DNA of 64,000 bases from Actinostola sp. cb2023 (taxonomy: Eukaryota > Cnidaria > Anthozoa > Actiniaria > Actinostolidae). The notes under the pieces were generated by a model that worked only from the letters and a program-made list of their open reading frames with translations, searched no databases and was not told the DNA's origin. Made by a program: the position numbers and the translations under genes. Where the stretch lies: contig JAUJYZ010000921.1 in assembly GCA_033675265.1 (NCBI GenBank), positions 62,001 to 126,000 of the forward strand. Reading direction: 5' to 3'. Positions 1 through 34,053 of this stretch are shown one piece after another (the stretch's first letter is position 1; the number at the start of each line of letters is the position of its first letter).

Positions 1-2397
1 GTAATCTTGAAACTCGATACGATTAAATACGTCGCATACTTTCGTCATTCTTGAGCCGAAGAAAACTACTACTACCGAAAAACGCATTTTCTAACTCGGG
101 CGGCCTACGGCCTGGGCCCGAGTAATGAAACCACGGCGTGACGGCAGTCATGCAGCAAGCACTGATCCCAAATTTCGTACATTGATCTTGCTCATGTTAA
201 AACAATGATTGCATGATCGTGTTTAAAAGGAAGTGATCGATGGCTCGACTTCGCCATACAACATAGGCTCATCGTAAAGTCCATTCAGAACTAGGAATTT
301 CATTCGAAGTTATGCCCAAATTTCGTACATTGACCTTGCTTAGTCCGTGGCGTTGATGACGGCCTATTTGCTTTGATGAAGTTTTGAAGTACGATTTTTA
401 CGATTCCTTTTCCTTCCGAATGTTTCAAACATGGAATAAAATAAACTTCAATCATTATATTTCTCAGAAATGTGTTTCATTTTATTGTTGGATACCTTTT
501 AAACGGGTTTTTGAAACCACGGCGTGACGGCAGTCATGCAGCAAGCACTGATCCCAAATTTCGTAGACTTCGTACATTGATCTTGCTCATGTTAAAACAA
601 TGATTGCATGATCGTGTTTAAAAGGAAGTAATCGATGGCTCGACTTCGCCATACAACATAGGCTCATCGTAAAGTCCATTCAGAACTAGGAATTTCATTC
701 AGTCCAAGCTCTCCGTTATTATTTGGCTGTTTTAGTTTTCATTTCGGATTTCATTTGCTGTCGAAATTCGAATATATCCAGGATGCTTCAAGTAATCGCT
801 CGATGGGAACCCGCATATATTTTGGGACAGAGTGTAGCTTGCTTTCTTATCTGCTGAGTAATCTTGGAACTCGATACGATCACATACTTCGCATTTTTTG
901 TACCGATAAGATCACATACTTCACATTTTGTGTCCTACGAAGAAAAAAAATGATAGAAGAAAACGCATTTTATAACTCGGGCTTCCTTCGGAAGGGCCCG
1001 AGTAATAATGAGACTCAAGGATGTTTTTAAACAGCTGATTGACACCAAGTAATCTTGAAGGTACTGTATCAACCGTAAATCACTGTTTCGTCGCGCGAGT
1101 ACTCATATATATATATTTTTTGAGGTTTTAATTAGCATTCTAAGTGCTCTGATCATTGTTATGGATAGTAGCGCTATATAAAATGTATTATTATTGTTAG
1201 TATTAACGGCAATCGTCCACCAAAAGCCGAGTTTATGCAATGCTGCGGTGATGTATCAAGTGGACGTGACTTGGTGGATAGAGGTTTAATTTATATTACG
1301 GTACTTCAAAAACGTCCATATTGTTTAGACCGTTAGCTCTCCGTACCATTCAGGGGTAAAAATTTGGGATTTGGTAACTTTAAAATATGGTTTTGTTATT
1401 ACTGTGGTGTCAGTTATTAAAAATGGTGGTTGACGATTCCATGAAAAAGTGAATAAGACTCGGTCTGGCCCTAGTTGTTCAAAGAGTGGATATCGCTATC
1501 CGTTAGCTAAATCCTTATCCAGTTGATGCTGCCGCCGAATAAATATAACTACTGGATAAGGATAAATGCAATGGATAGCGCTATCCACTCTCTGAACAAT
1601 CGCGGCCTGGCATACTTTAGGGATTCAACCTTTAACCACGTCAACTACAGATAGCATTCGACATCGTTTAGGCTTCGTCTGTGTTTGTTTTACAGGACGC
1701 ATTCCAAACCGGTACAAAATACAATGTTTAGACCTACAGCGAGCGACAAATTTATCGCGAACACCCCTCTTCCCAAATACCAATGTTGGATAGTTTGCAA
1801 AAGACCAGAGCACGGCAGCTAGCGAACCAACTTTGAATAGGGAGAAAGAGGGTCATTGTAGAGCCGCTGAGCGTACGCTTACACCGATCTGTGACATCCA
1901 TACGAGCTTCGGACAGCTGGATAGCGGTTGTTGGATCAATCCTTATCTAGTGGATAAATTGATTAGATGACATTAACTTATCCGCTTGATAAGGACTGAA
2001 TTATCCAACGGATAACGATACATAATGATAGGGACCTTACGCAACAGGACGACGTCGAGGACGACGAAGTTGGAATGATGTGTTTTGTTGTTTATTATTT
2101 TCATAATTGTTTCATTTTCCGTATTTTCACTTAACTTGCGGCCCCTTTCGCGAATGATGTCGTCTTTTTGTCGTCCAGTTGACTGAAAACAACTATCTGC
2201 ACAAATATCGAACTGACGTTCACGTTCTCTTTGCGTCGTCAAACATAGGCATTTCACGTTGTAGCTTTGCACAGAACGCCTGTTAAAACCAAATCGAGCT
2301 CATTTCATACATTTCAACAAGTTATTGAATTTTGTAATTAGCGCTATTGATTCTCTGACGTCGTTGTCGTCCATTCCGTCTTGATGTGTAAGGTCCC
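1..2397. repeat. Old interspersed repeats, inverted copies at 37.0-42.0 kb
   Basis: No gene seen. Parts of this stretch reappear in reverse complement further on: 1-127 with 38041-38200, 1036-1100 with 40420-40475, 1207-1288 with 40318-40398, 1325-1850 with 37000-37455, and 1860-2402 with 41496-42005. Inside it, a ~175 bp segment (from ~131) is repeated directly from ~515, the second copy having 9 extra bases. The copies are diverged by point changes and indels, so they are old. Confidence 0.75.
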
Positions 2398-2439
2398 TAT
2401 TCGCGCCAGTCCCTTGCAGCGCGAGTATAAATAAGAGCT

Positions 2440-2504
2440 CTGCATCTAATTACTGCCCAGTTCGCGTAAGAACCCTTCACTACGCTACCTATCCTTACTC
2501 AGTC
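2440..2504 (+). promoter_or_regulatory. TATA-box promoter in the element's left end
   Basis: GCGCGAGTATAAATAAGAGC contains a canonical TATA box (around 2425-2433). An ATG follows about 75 bases later at 2505. The same segment is repeated at 4296-4375 as part of the internal junction. Confidence 0.5.
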
Positions 2505-2619
2505 ATGGCCGATGAACAAATTCCTGTCCCAGCTGCTGTTGAACAAGCCCAGGCGTTGAGAATTCAACCCAACCAAGTATATAAGTACCTGCTGCGAATC
2601 CAGACCATGGTCCTTTCAG
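2505..2619 (+). CDS. Short first exon of the DIRS-like element, unknown product
   Basis: From ATG 2505 the frame reads MADEQIPVPAAVEQAQALRI then QPNQVYKYLLRIQTMVLS before a possible donor at TCAG|GTATAA. Without splicing it stops shortly after. It lies just downstream of the TATA box. I do not recognise the protein. A gag-like N-terminus is possible. Confidence 0.35.
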
Positions 2620-2688
2620 GTATAAACTTTTTCTAGGTCGTTTTCAAGTTCGTTCGAGTTCCCTCGACTCCCTAAAGGTTTGCACGTG

Positions 2689-3070
2689 TGTTGAACTCTA
2701 CAGTGAGTTTTTGTTTTATAGCGTGCTTCGCCTCGCAAACACCGGGTTTGTGGAGTTGCATTTCCCTCGGCTCCCTAAAAGTTTGCACGTGTGTTGAACT
2801 CTACAGTGAGTTTTTGTTTACCGTGCTTCGCCTCGCAAACACCGGGTTTGTGGGGTTGCATTTCCCTCGGCTCCCTAAAAGTTTGCACGTGTGTTAAACT
2901 CTACAGTGAGTTTTTGTTTACCGTGCTTCGCCTCGCAAACACCGGGTTTGTGGAGCTGCATTTCCCTCGGCTCCCTAAAAGTTTGCACGTGTGTTAAACT
3001 CTACAGTGAGTTTTTGTTTACCGTGCTTCGCCTCGCAAACACCGGGTTTGTGGAGTTGCATTTCCCTCAG
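2689..3070. repeat. Four ~100 bp tandem repeats inside the DIRS-like element
   Basis: The units start near 2689, 2791, 2892 and 2992, each with GTGTTGAACTCTACAGTGAG or a close variant and CTTCGCCTCGCAAACACCGG. The differences are single bases and one 4-base indel. Apparent ORFs here are copies of the same frame. Confidence 0.85.
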
Positions 3071-4554
3071 TTTCCCTTCTCGGTTGCTTGTTTGTGTTCT
3101 ATAGTCGGTACTATACAACATGATACAACGTTATCTTTACTTTATGCATGCTCTACCTCACAAAACCCTGGTTTGCTTTCCCTCCCCTTTCCCTCGTTAA
3201 GTTTTGCATGCTTAGGGGTATGAGGTTGAACATTGTCGTATGGCTTGTGCTTGATATTTCCCTTTGCGTACCGTGACGTAATGTCCAAGCATTCTAGTTG
3301 CATGGTTAATGTTGAGCAATGATTTCCCTTAGCGTTATTATTATTATTATTATTAGAAATGGAAACTAATGGAGAATATACAGAACAAATTATTATTATT
3401 ATTATAGCGTTCTGCACCCTATATATTGTCAAGACGGTGCAAATTCGACTGAGTTGTTCGGTTTTGGGTATATTTGTGTTTTCGACATTTGCAGATTTGC
3501 TGCTTCTCGCATTTGCATCCAATTTGGTGTTGTATTGTTTCTCTTTGTTGTTGTCCCTCCCTCCACACCTCCCTTTGTTTCCCTTCCTTTGTGATTATCT
3601 CCCTTTGTTCTTCCCGTTTTCGCATATCATTGATTGTGCGGGCCTTACGGTATTTCCACTGTTGGCCTTTTGTGGGCGCTACAAGCATTATTAATTCGGT
3701 TATGGTGTTGTGCCTCAGATACGTGGTACTGTCCCTGTTCGTTTTATTTTCGGTTTATTTCCGTTGCTCTAACATTTTGTGGAGTTTTTGTTTTGTGTCC
3801 TCTCCCGCGCTATTTGGGTTTTCCCTATCTCCTATGGTAGCCTGAAAGGGTGTCTAATGCCCTAGTCGGATTACTGACGCTCAGGCTGTCATCCGTTGGG
3901 TGGGTTCTCTCGCGTAACTCCCGCGCAGAAACGCTTTACCTTATATTTCCATCTCCTTTTACCACCCAAGGGCTGGCAGCCTGTAGATTATCGATTCACG
4001 CCCTCCTTTCTGTGGCTACAGCTGCCTCCATGTATATTACCATATATAGTGTCATACACTAGCTTGAACAGTCTCGCGCGTTTCACTGATGCCTTCCACG
4101 CAAGCCACTCATCCTAAGTTTTGGGTGGTTGGAGGGTCCTGCCTAGTTAAGTTTTGGACTTCGCTTTTTGAGTATCGGCAAAGGTCTCGAGTGACTTGGT
4201 ATTATACCGCATCAAACGCTAAGCTTCTGGGCGCGGGCGCATTTCTCCATCTCTTATTAAGCGAGCGTGAAAGGGACTGCCGCGAATAGTATGCTATTCG
4301 CGCCAGTCCCTTGCAGCGCGAGTATAAATAAGAGCTCTGCATCTAATTACTGCCCAGTTCGCGTAAGAACCCTTCGGCTATTGGCAGCCGTGACCTGGCT
4401 TGACACTCTTTCGCGTTTGCCTCTAAAAGCTACCGTGCTCTTTCCTTTCCCCTCCCTGACCCTATCCCTTTGCACTTCCAACTCACTTAAGCGCGGTTGC
4501 ATTTCTCCATCTCTTATTAAGCGAGCATGAAAGGAACTGCCGCGAATAGTATGA

Positions 4555-5688
4555 TATTCACTCTTTGAACAACCAGAGCCAGGACTACAAGTAAGCATGA
4601 AGACAATTTATCTGTTCCGGTTTGGTGTTCCTCAGGAACCGAATAAACGCGCACAGCATTTGGGACTAGCATCCCTGATCCTTTAAAATCGACGGCAAAC
4701 ATCAATATATATACATTATCATTTTGTGAAAACAATCATAAGATCATCATATTTTTGCACGTACGGTCTCTACGAAAGGACATATATATTACATTATTGT
4801 GTGGTGTCATCTGGAGTTCTTTGAGGATCTGCCTGCTTCACTTCCTTTCTTAGAAGATGCTGATCCTAATACCAAGATGTACATGCGATTAGGATTTATG
4901 CTATGATAAGGAAAAGTCCGAAATCTGTTATTATATCGTGGTGCATGACTGCTTTTGAGAATTATTGAAATTCTACAGTGTGCACGCCTGATTAATTCCT
5001 ATTTGACTTTCTTCGTTTTTCTTTTCTTTTTCTATGACGTCATTGCAATTTCTGATTTCCAATTTCTATTTCTCCTTCCGTGTACTTTCCTTTCTTGCAT
5101 TTTTTACCCCATTTACTTTCCCCCCCCCTCCCTCCCTCCCTCCCTCCCTCCCCTCCCTCCCCCTCCCTCCCTCCCTCCCTCCCTTCCTTCCTTCCTTCCT
5201 TCCTTCCTTCCTTATTCGCCTATTTGGGAAGGATTTTTTTAATGGGCATTTTATAGAAAACCTTTATCACAAAATCTCCCCGCTTACTTCAAACTCTCTA
5301 TAATGCCATTTCCAGTGTGTTTGAGCACTCGTGCACCCACATATAGGAAATATAGGAGTATTACTAGGACAATGGAGCTTTTCGGATCCCATGGAAAATA
5401 TGAGGAAATACAGGAGGTCCGGCATGGCAGATTACAATACCTGGTCGGCTTATCTTAGAAGATGACCTTGTTGGTGACATGGATCTTCCTAGTGGTGGAG
5501 TAGACGATTTCGCTCCACTCAGTGGTTCCCTGAAGTCGCGTGGTATTTTGGGCCTCGAAGCGAAAGGATCTTTTTTTTGGGTTGCCCTACAACAGATAAA
5601 CAGACAATCCAATTAACTTACTTCAAATCCACTCTCAATGCTCGCGACGCCAAACACGTAATCCCATTCGCCTTCTGTTCGCTATATT
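4555..5688. repeat. Interspersed repeat, inverted copies at 34.8-36.4 kb and 41.27-41.50 kb
   Basis: The stretch with CAGAGCCAGGACTACAAG, TTTTGCACGTACGGTCTCTA and GTAGGGCAACCCAAAAAAAA recurs in reverse complement from 36365 back to 34735, and partly at 41268-41500. It contains a CCCT/CCTT microsatellite at 5119-5213. The corresponding place in the other copy is a GGAA repeat at 35798-35834. No gene. Confidence 0.8.
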
Positions 5689-5884
5689 ATGCCCCATTCA
5701 CACCAAAACTTGTTGAGATCAAATTTCACAAGAATCAAACTATCTGGTATTTATACTATGTAACACAAAGGACAGTTGACCAGCAGTTTTGTGCCAAATG
5801 TTGCATGGCGTCTGTAGATAATTTTCTAAACCTGTTTAGTTAAACCACTTTAAAACATGTTTTAGCCCCGGTGTGAATGGGCCA
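5687..5884. mobile_element. MITE with CATTCACACC ends
   Basis: It begins GCCCCATTCACACC and ends GGTGTGAATGGGCC, an imperfect terminal inverted repeat of about 14 bp around ~170 bp of non-coding DNA. The related repeat at 34735 lacks it. Confidence 0.6.
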
Positions 5885-8864
5885 TTAATACACGAAACTG
5901 CGCTATAAAAGGTCCTGTCTTTCACCTGTAGAAATAGTTTTTAAAAACTAAAATTATGAAAATGAGGCACGTGAATACAAAGATGCGCGCGCTTCGATTG
6001 GTCAAGAAAATATGTTGTATGTTACAATTCTCGGTTTGCACTTACGTCATTGAAAATTTTCCCATGACTTATATAGAACAAAACCTTCATAGGCCGAAAG
6101 AGCAGCCAAAACCATATATCTCACCCGAAGTTTTAGTTAAAAGAAGTTTTAGATACGAAGATATGAGCGATCGCTTATGCTCATAATTTAGTTAAAATGT
6201 ATGGGACCGCCATCTTGGGGTCCCAGCGAAGGACACCAACATGGCGGCCAAGTCACGAAGACTGAAAATCATGTTTATATTGCAAACATTTCAATTTTCA
6301 AACAGCTACATTCATCAAAATAAAGTTACCCATCATCTACTAAGGTATGAAATGCGCGTGACAGTATTGCGTGACATAATTTGACTCGCAATAAATCGAA
6401 AACAAAACATCTAAATTACCTAATTATTTTGGTAAGACTTTTCTTATAACGACATAAACAAGATATCCAACAAACAGTTTTGTGAGGTGAATTGTTTGGA
6501 TTTTAGCTTTTTGATGACGTCACGTGAAAACCGGTGACTATAAAACGAGTGATCTACGAAAATGGCAGTCGCTTTATCGATGTTTCGCACGAAAATATAA
6601 TTTATACTCAAAAAAGGAGAAACACAATTCGGGTTGAAGAGCTTCTGAATTGATTGTTTATGACGTTTTCCAAGCAAACATTTAGTAAAGTAAAAGTAAA
6701 AAAAGTAAAGGACTTTATTTAACGTCGGTAACTCGTAATAGTAATCATATACTAATAAACTTGAGGTCGACGATGCGCACTTTACTCCCCTCCCTCCATC
6801 GGTGCTCCGTTAGTGAACTGAAGGCGTTGAAATGGCGGCAGAATGTAAAAATTACTCGTTTTAATTACGACTAGAGAAGTGACTGGGAGCAGTGAGCTGG
6901 TGTTCAAAAGCGTCACAAAATGATTTTTTTTGAAAATACAAAATATGCAATTTCGTTTATGTAAAATTGTAGACAATAACGAAGAACATCAGAATCGATA
7001 TTTTTCATTTATTATTATTAAAATAACACCAATTATTCTGGCCATCAATGGAATAATCCGCGTGTGGCCTGGTAACGAGTCTAAACACATCTTATTCTAT
7101 TTGTGAAAAACTGCTATAAATTTTAGCATGATCATAAAATATTAGTGTTAAATACGAGAATTAAGGCAATTCCCTTGTTTTGCATTGCGCACGCTCAATT
7201 GCGCACGATTCTGAAGCTCGCGCGAGCTTGCGCACAATGGAGACCATTGGAACTCGTTAAATATTTCAAATGTAACTGACGTTTTTTCAAAATAAATCGA
7301 AAACGAGAATGGTGGCCCCCATTTTTTTGAGTTCTTTAATAATCGGTGCTGCGTATGATATATCGAAATATGAAGGAACGTTTATTGGATAAATTTTCAA
7401 ACATTTAGATGAGAATAGTTAAAGCGTACGATTTCTGGACGCACATACTTGCATGTTTCGTTAATATTTCAACAATCATAGTCATTCAGTTACTTTGATT
7501 GATTTAGTAGAAGTAAACTTAGAATTATATGTAATCTATGTTGTAAGGAAGTTCTTTGGACCGAGAAAAAAGGTTTTTCATTACAACTTCCGGTTGCTAC
7601 CACATTGGCTATACACTATAAATTGATATTTGAAGAGCATCTAGCGCGAAAACGAGAATGGTGACCCCCTCTTTTTATTGCAGTTTTTAAATGTTCATTA
7701 CATAATTAATGTCCATGCCAAGTTTCAGAACAAAGTTATTGGCAAAACTTATTTTAAGGAATTATAAAGAGCCGAAAAGGTTTTGCGTGACTACGTGTTG
7801 TATTATGCAAATCATTGGCCTTTGTGTCGACAAAAAATTCAGGAAACTTCCTAGGGTAACAGAAAAATAAAATTAACCAGTGTAAGATATTTTTTACCGC
7901 CATACTATTATATGCTGAATGGACAACTTGCTCCCAAAAATCTGTTGAAATCCTGATTGAAGTACTGGCATTAAAGCGCGAAATTTGAAAGACAAATGAT
8001 TTGTTTTGATTGCATTTTTTGTCTGTCGACAGATGCATTCAGTCAACTTTGATGTTATATAATTACTGAAGTATAAGTCCGATTTTAAACAGAGGAACGC
8101 CAAATTGTTAATAAATTAATGGACTTTATATATTTCTTATAGTTTCTGATTTTCTATCTGGATTTGATATTTTTTTCGTCAAAACATATAGTTATGTAGA
8201 AAATCGGAACAAAAGGGGACACCTAATCTTTCATTGAAAACTTCCGCAATAATCTACAAACCAAAACGTCTTTAAGGAATTGACACTAAATATGTTTTTC
8301 TCTCATATCTCTACTTATTCTAGCAACATCACGTTTTTATTCGACTCTATTATAAAGACGAAATTCAGTGAGACAGCCGTGTACAGCTCTAAATATGTGA
8401 CGGGGGACATGCTAATTTCATACAGTCCTTCCTAATTGATATCCAGATTTCACTCTAAATACAGTTTTATAGTTTTGTTTTTGCTTACTAAGCGATAATT
8501 TTATCATTTCTTGTCAAAATTGTGCTGAAATAATTGTCATTTCTCTACCCGATTACAGTAAGATCATCATGACAATTCAAACGTTCCACATAAGTTGACT
8601 TTGAGTACCAGCTCACTGCTCCCAGTCAGTACAAGGATGGAATAGAAAGACAAGTGGACATAGAAGAATCAAATGACTGTCTCGACACGCCTGCATTCCA
8701 TTCCAATGATATATTAGTCATTAAAATTCAACATTGAGTTTTCCTTCGCTGTCATTGGTCAAAGTCGATCACGTGTGCGATAGTGTCGCTCAGCCGAAGG
8801 CTACTATTACCTGCATTGTGCGACATAATTCGCTAAGGAACATTTTCTTTGAAATTATAAAGGC
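5885..8864. other. Non-coding stretch
   Basis: I found no gene. A 21-bp inverted pair (GACTGGGAGCAGTGAGCTGG near 6879 and its complement near 8606) may mark the ends of a decayed 1.75 kb element. AAAACGAGAATGGTG occurs at ~7298 and ~7650. The sequence is AT-rich with many short stop-ridden frames. Confidence 0.5.
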
Positions 8865-8960
8865 AATAGAGTAGTACCTATCTCGGGCCTATGCTGTGAA
8901 TTCTCGGATAATGGAGCATCCACCTCGGTCAACATAGCACCTCGATGGAACTACTCTATT
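8865..8960. repeat. Hairpin-forming small element
   Basis: AATAGAGTAGTACC at the left and GGAACTACTCTATT at the right form imperfect inverted ends with a second internal match (GCCTATGCTG and CAACATAGCACC). It is MITE-like. Confidence 0.45.
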
Positions 8961-8964
8961 ATTT

Positions 8965-9018
8965 ACATCTAGTGTGCACGTGACATCTAGTGTGCACGTG
9001 ACATCTAGTGTGCACGTG
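8965..9018. repeat. Three perfect 18-bp repeats each ending in CACGTG
   Basis: ACATCTAGTGTGCACGTG occurs three times head to tail with no spacer. Each unit carries a palindromic CACGTG E-box. The array lies about 250 bp beyond the ARMC9 stop codon, so it could be a small regulatory cluster or simply a tandem repeat. Confidence 0.8.
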
Positions 9019-9270
9019 ATTTACCCTGGTTTTTCTGATCTGTCACTCTGCCTGCTCTCTGAAACTTGAACACCTTTGTCGTCCTTACATGTATATAGAA
9101 AACGGCTAATGTCAGTAAGTAGTTTGCATGTATTCATTGCACCAATCCATTCATTTATCATTCAATTTTTTTGTGTTGCATGATCCATAACTTCACTGAT
9201 CTGTTCAGTAACCACTTCAAGAAATGGTCAAAAGTGAGATGCGCAATAGTAAGGGTCCCGTACTACTTAA

Positions 9271-31090
<21,820 letters not shown>

Positions 31091-31240
31091 TGGGTGTGAG
31101 GTGACTTTCAATAAAAGCAAGACGTGAAGGAAGAAACGCTAAAAGACAAACTCACTTTGAAAAGTCCGCCATATTGGAAATACAAAACATCGCGATTGCA
31201 TAGGATTATGGGAACATCCACAGGGAGCCCAAAAATTAGG
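31091..31240 (-). promoter_or_regulatory. Likely ARMC9 promoter and 5' UTR
   Basis: On the minus strand, just upstream of the ARMC9 ATG, lie CCAATATGGCGGAC (31177-31164) and TTCCCATAATCC (around 31210). The first contains the YY1-type core ATGGCGG, which is common near transcription starts of housekeeping and ciliary genes. There is no TATA box. The assignment is by position and motif only. Confidence 0.4.
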
Positions 31241-31662
31241 ACAGCGAGTATTTTGTTGTTGTTGTTGGTCCATGTCGCATATAGACAACGAGTCTGTCCA
31301 CGAGATGACCCCATGTTTTATGAGATCTACAGCGTATGCGCCCTGCTATAATCATTATCTCAGATCTAAACATCTATGATGACTAAGCACATTTTGATTT
31401 CATCACAAGATGTCAAAACCTAGACTTGTTTTGGGGGTCTTTTTGTTGGTCCATTTCGCGAATCTGCAAATTACTGAGTTTGTACTGAAACTACAGTTGA
31501 TTTTCATTCATTTGTGAAATCATTTTGCAAGGAATTCATATCAGTAGCATATACACTATACCTGTATGTATTGAAATGTAATTTAGCTCGATTAAAACTG
31601 TTCAAGGTTTTAGCACTTTCTGAAATAGTTCCCTAAAATCTAAGGGACCGGTCATTAAATAT
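31241..31662. other. Intergenic stretch upstream of ARMC9
   Basis: I found no gene or repeat. The 75-codon plus-strand frame starting at 31124 has no recognisable domain and overlaps the likely ARMC9 promoter. Confidence 0.5.
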
Positions 31663-31860
31663 CGGGAGGGGGGGGGGGGGGGGGGGAGTGGGGGGGGGGG
31701 GGGGGGGGGGGGGGCTGGAGGAGAAAGTCATTTTTTAGGTTTTTGTTTCCGGACCCCCCTCTTAAATAAATGCAAAAAATGATTCTGAAGACCCCCCTTT
31801 GGAATTGGTAAAACTTTCAAGACCCCCCCCCCCCCTTCTGTTTGATAAACACTCAGATCA
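31663..31860. repeat. Poly-G tracts and AAGACCCCCC repeat element
   Basis: Uninterrupted G runs of 19 (31668-31686) and 25 (31690-31714), then C-rich AAGACCCCCC blocks, the last with 13 C. A related element at 33655-33760 has the same CAAGACCCCCC/GAAGACCCCCC phrases. Confidence 0.8.
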
Positions 31861-32690
31861 GGTTCTAACTATCTGTTATAGACCGAATTCATAATTGGTT
31901 GCTTCTAATTTGCATAAAAGCCAAAAAATATAATAATAATAATAATAATATCATTTTGGGAAAAGTACAAAGTAAATATTTGATAGAACATTTCTATTGG
32001 TAAATATTTGATAGAATATTTATGTGATCATCTAAATACCATGTGTGTTTTGAAACCAAATAATATATCCTTGAGAAGATCCTTGATTGTGAAATTGCAC
32101 CAAAACAACGCTGGTGAGGACTCACTTGAAAAATACATACAAAACTCTCTATTCATGATCTGTCATAACTCCGATGATATTTTGTCTACAGCAAAGTGTT
32201 TATTTCTATTGGTACTATTTTAGATGACAGTGATCATTTGTACCAGAAACGTATCATATTGCCAAACTAAAAATACGCCATTATGAATTCGGTGTATAGG
32301 CATTGTTAAGGTTTCACCATTGTCGCACAGGTACTTTTTCCATCGGTTCAAGCAAGAGTTTTTTTTGGTCCACCACAAGGACCAACGCCCAATTCAAGGA
32401 AAACAAATCCTAACTGTCAAAAATATATTTAGTGGATGTGAATGATATATTGGTGTAGGGATTTATAATCTGTGTTTTGAGTTAATTAGTTATTCGATTT
32501 TTAACTAGTAGTGAATTTTTAAAAGGACAAAAATACTGAAAATAACATGATTATACAAGGCAATATGACCTAATGAATATGGGCGGATCCAGGATTTTAC
32601 AAAGGGGGGTGGATAATCATAAAGCTCTTTCAAGGTATATATTCTCCATCAGAGAGTCGACTGATTATAATTGTCCAGGCCCGGTGTTTA
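31861..32690. other. AT-rich stretch without recognised gene
   Basis: A 71-codon frame at 32008-32223 (plus) has no domain I recognise. Otherwise nothing seen. Confidence 0.4.
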
Positions 32691-32842
32691 TTTACGCCAG
32701 GAGCGTAGCTAGCTTTTTTTTGTGCTGGTCCCCAAAAGTAAACCAGGGCCGTAGCAAAGGCCAAGCGGTGGGGGAGACGCGTAGCGAGCGCCATAGGCGT
32801 GAGCCGGTAGGGGGATATGGGGGACAAGCCCCCCCTCCCCTT

Positions 32843-32882
<40 letters not shown>

Positions 32883-32890
32883 TAGAAAAT
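32691..32890. mobile_element. CGTAGC-type repeat ending in a 39-base poly-C
   Basis: The phrases CCAGGAGCGTAGCTAGC, AGGGCCGTAGCAAAGG and GACGCGTAGCGAGCGCC, then GGGGGACAAGCCCCCC, lead into 39 consecutive C (32844-32882). It looks like two fused copies of a short non-coding element. Confidence 0.5.
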
Positions 32891-33104
32891 TTTGAAATCT
32901 AGAGGCTCGGAAATGCTATTTCCAGCGTTCTCCAAGAGTTATTTGTGATTTACGCGTATCGCTAATTACTTCCTACACTGTCTCAGCAAACCAATGCTGA
33001 TAACACTTGAGAATTTCGATGGCTAAATCAATTCGGACAATCCTTTAATTCACGAAAGTCCGTAAGAACGCGCTATGGATCGTGCTCTGCTCTGACCAAG
33101 GCTG

Positions 33105-33297
33105 TTGCTGCAAATTAACGAGTTGTGGCAAATTAATAAAACGAGTTGCTGCAAATAAAACGAGTTCAGCAACAAATAAAACGAGTTGCTGCAAATAAAA
33201 CGAGTTCCAGCAAATAAAACGAGTTGCTGCAAATAAAACGAGTTGCAACAAATAAAACGAGTTGCTGCAAATAAAACGAGTTGCTGCAAATAAAACC
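33105..33297. repeat. ~20 bp minisatellite (AAATAAAACGAGTTGCTGC)
   Basis: About nine units of AAATAAAACGAGTTGCTGC, with variants CAGCAAC, CCAGC and GCAAC in the second half. Confidence 0.85.
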
Positions 33298-33767
33298 GGA
33301 AGTGCACAGTGATTGGTCACTGTGATTTCGAGAAATCGTGTTCTAAAAATAGCAAAAGTGACATAGACCCAATATGTAGCATGGATGCTCCTACTACTTA
33401 TGGGCTTCTGATTATTGCCAGTATTAAAATGATACAACTATACTAGCAAAAATGAGAGACTTTTAGTATTTCTTGGACTATTTATAAAAAGGGATGTATC
33501 AGGAAATTGTTATCAGTGAAACATTTGATCGAACCAGTTAAAAATTGAACCTTCACTGTATTTCTTTATAGATTTTTAAACTGACTGTTTGCTGTTGTCA
33601 GCTTTAATTATTTATTAGGCAAATCATTTCTCCCTCTTTTTCTGTCTGTACGCTCTCAGAAAATTCGAAGACCCCCCCCCCCCCCCCCTTTTATCATTTT
33701 TTTCTTTGGGAACCCCCCTCACATTAGTAAAAAAAAATCCAAGACCCCCCACTTTCTTCACAAATAT

Positions 33768-34019
33768 CGTTGTCCCGGCCGAAAGCAACAAGCACGAAGC
33801 TGACGACCGCAAAGGACTTTGGGAATCTCTTAATTAATTATATTTATCCGTGGTACTTGAGAAGTTATCGGCTACGAGCGTTGAATAGCAATCATTTGGA
33901 ACTATTCGGCCATTTGAAAATGCATGTTGTTAAAATATATACGGATGAATAAATGAATAAGGAGAAAGTACCAATGCCCTTTGCAGTCGTCAGCTTCTTG
34001 CTTGTTGCTTTCGGCAACG
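33768..34019. mobile_element. MITE with ~50 bp inverted ends
   Basis: CGTTGTCCCGGCCGAAAGCA to GACGACCGCAAAGG at the left is matched in reverse by CCTTTGCAGTCGTCAGC to TTGCTTTCGGCAACG at the right. The arms enclose ~150 bp. Confidence 0.75.
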
Positions 34020-34053
34020 ATTTTTCGACAACGATTTTTGGAATAGGTGTATA

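Larger units (their letters stand above)
2398..4559 (+). mobile_element. DIRS-like (tyrosine-recombinase type) element with internal end junction
   Basis: The left end (TATTCGCGCCAGTCCCTT, 2398) and right end (AAGGAACTGCCGCGAATA, to 4550) are inverted relative to each other. At 4239-4375 the right-end sequence runs straight into a second copy of the left end, meeting as GAATAGTATGCTATTCGCG. That is what a joined circle of the element would look like. DIRS retroelements carry such an internal complementary region. Both outer ends share the 5-base core TATTC (2398-2402 and 4555-4559), also present at the junction (4295-4299) and in the unoccupied paralogous site (41496-41500, reverse strand). 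No reverse transcriptase or recombinase ORF is visible, so this copy is non-autonomous or decayed. Confidence 0.6.

Noticed and set aside
2688..3223. Three overlapping 68-110 codon ORFs of similar sequence
   Set aside because: The same frame in each copy of the ~100 bp tandem repeat. No domain.
5119..5213. Proline/leucine ORFs around 4955-5303
   Set aside because: Translations of the CCCT/CCTT microsatellite in an old repeat.
31124..31351. Plus-strand 75-codon ORF opposite the ARMC9 start, as a bidirectional partner gene
   Set aside because: No domain and no splice-linked continuation seen. It overlaps the likely ARMC9 promoter.
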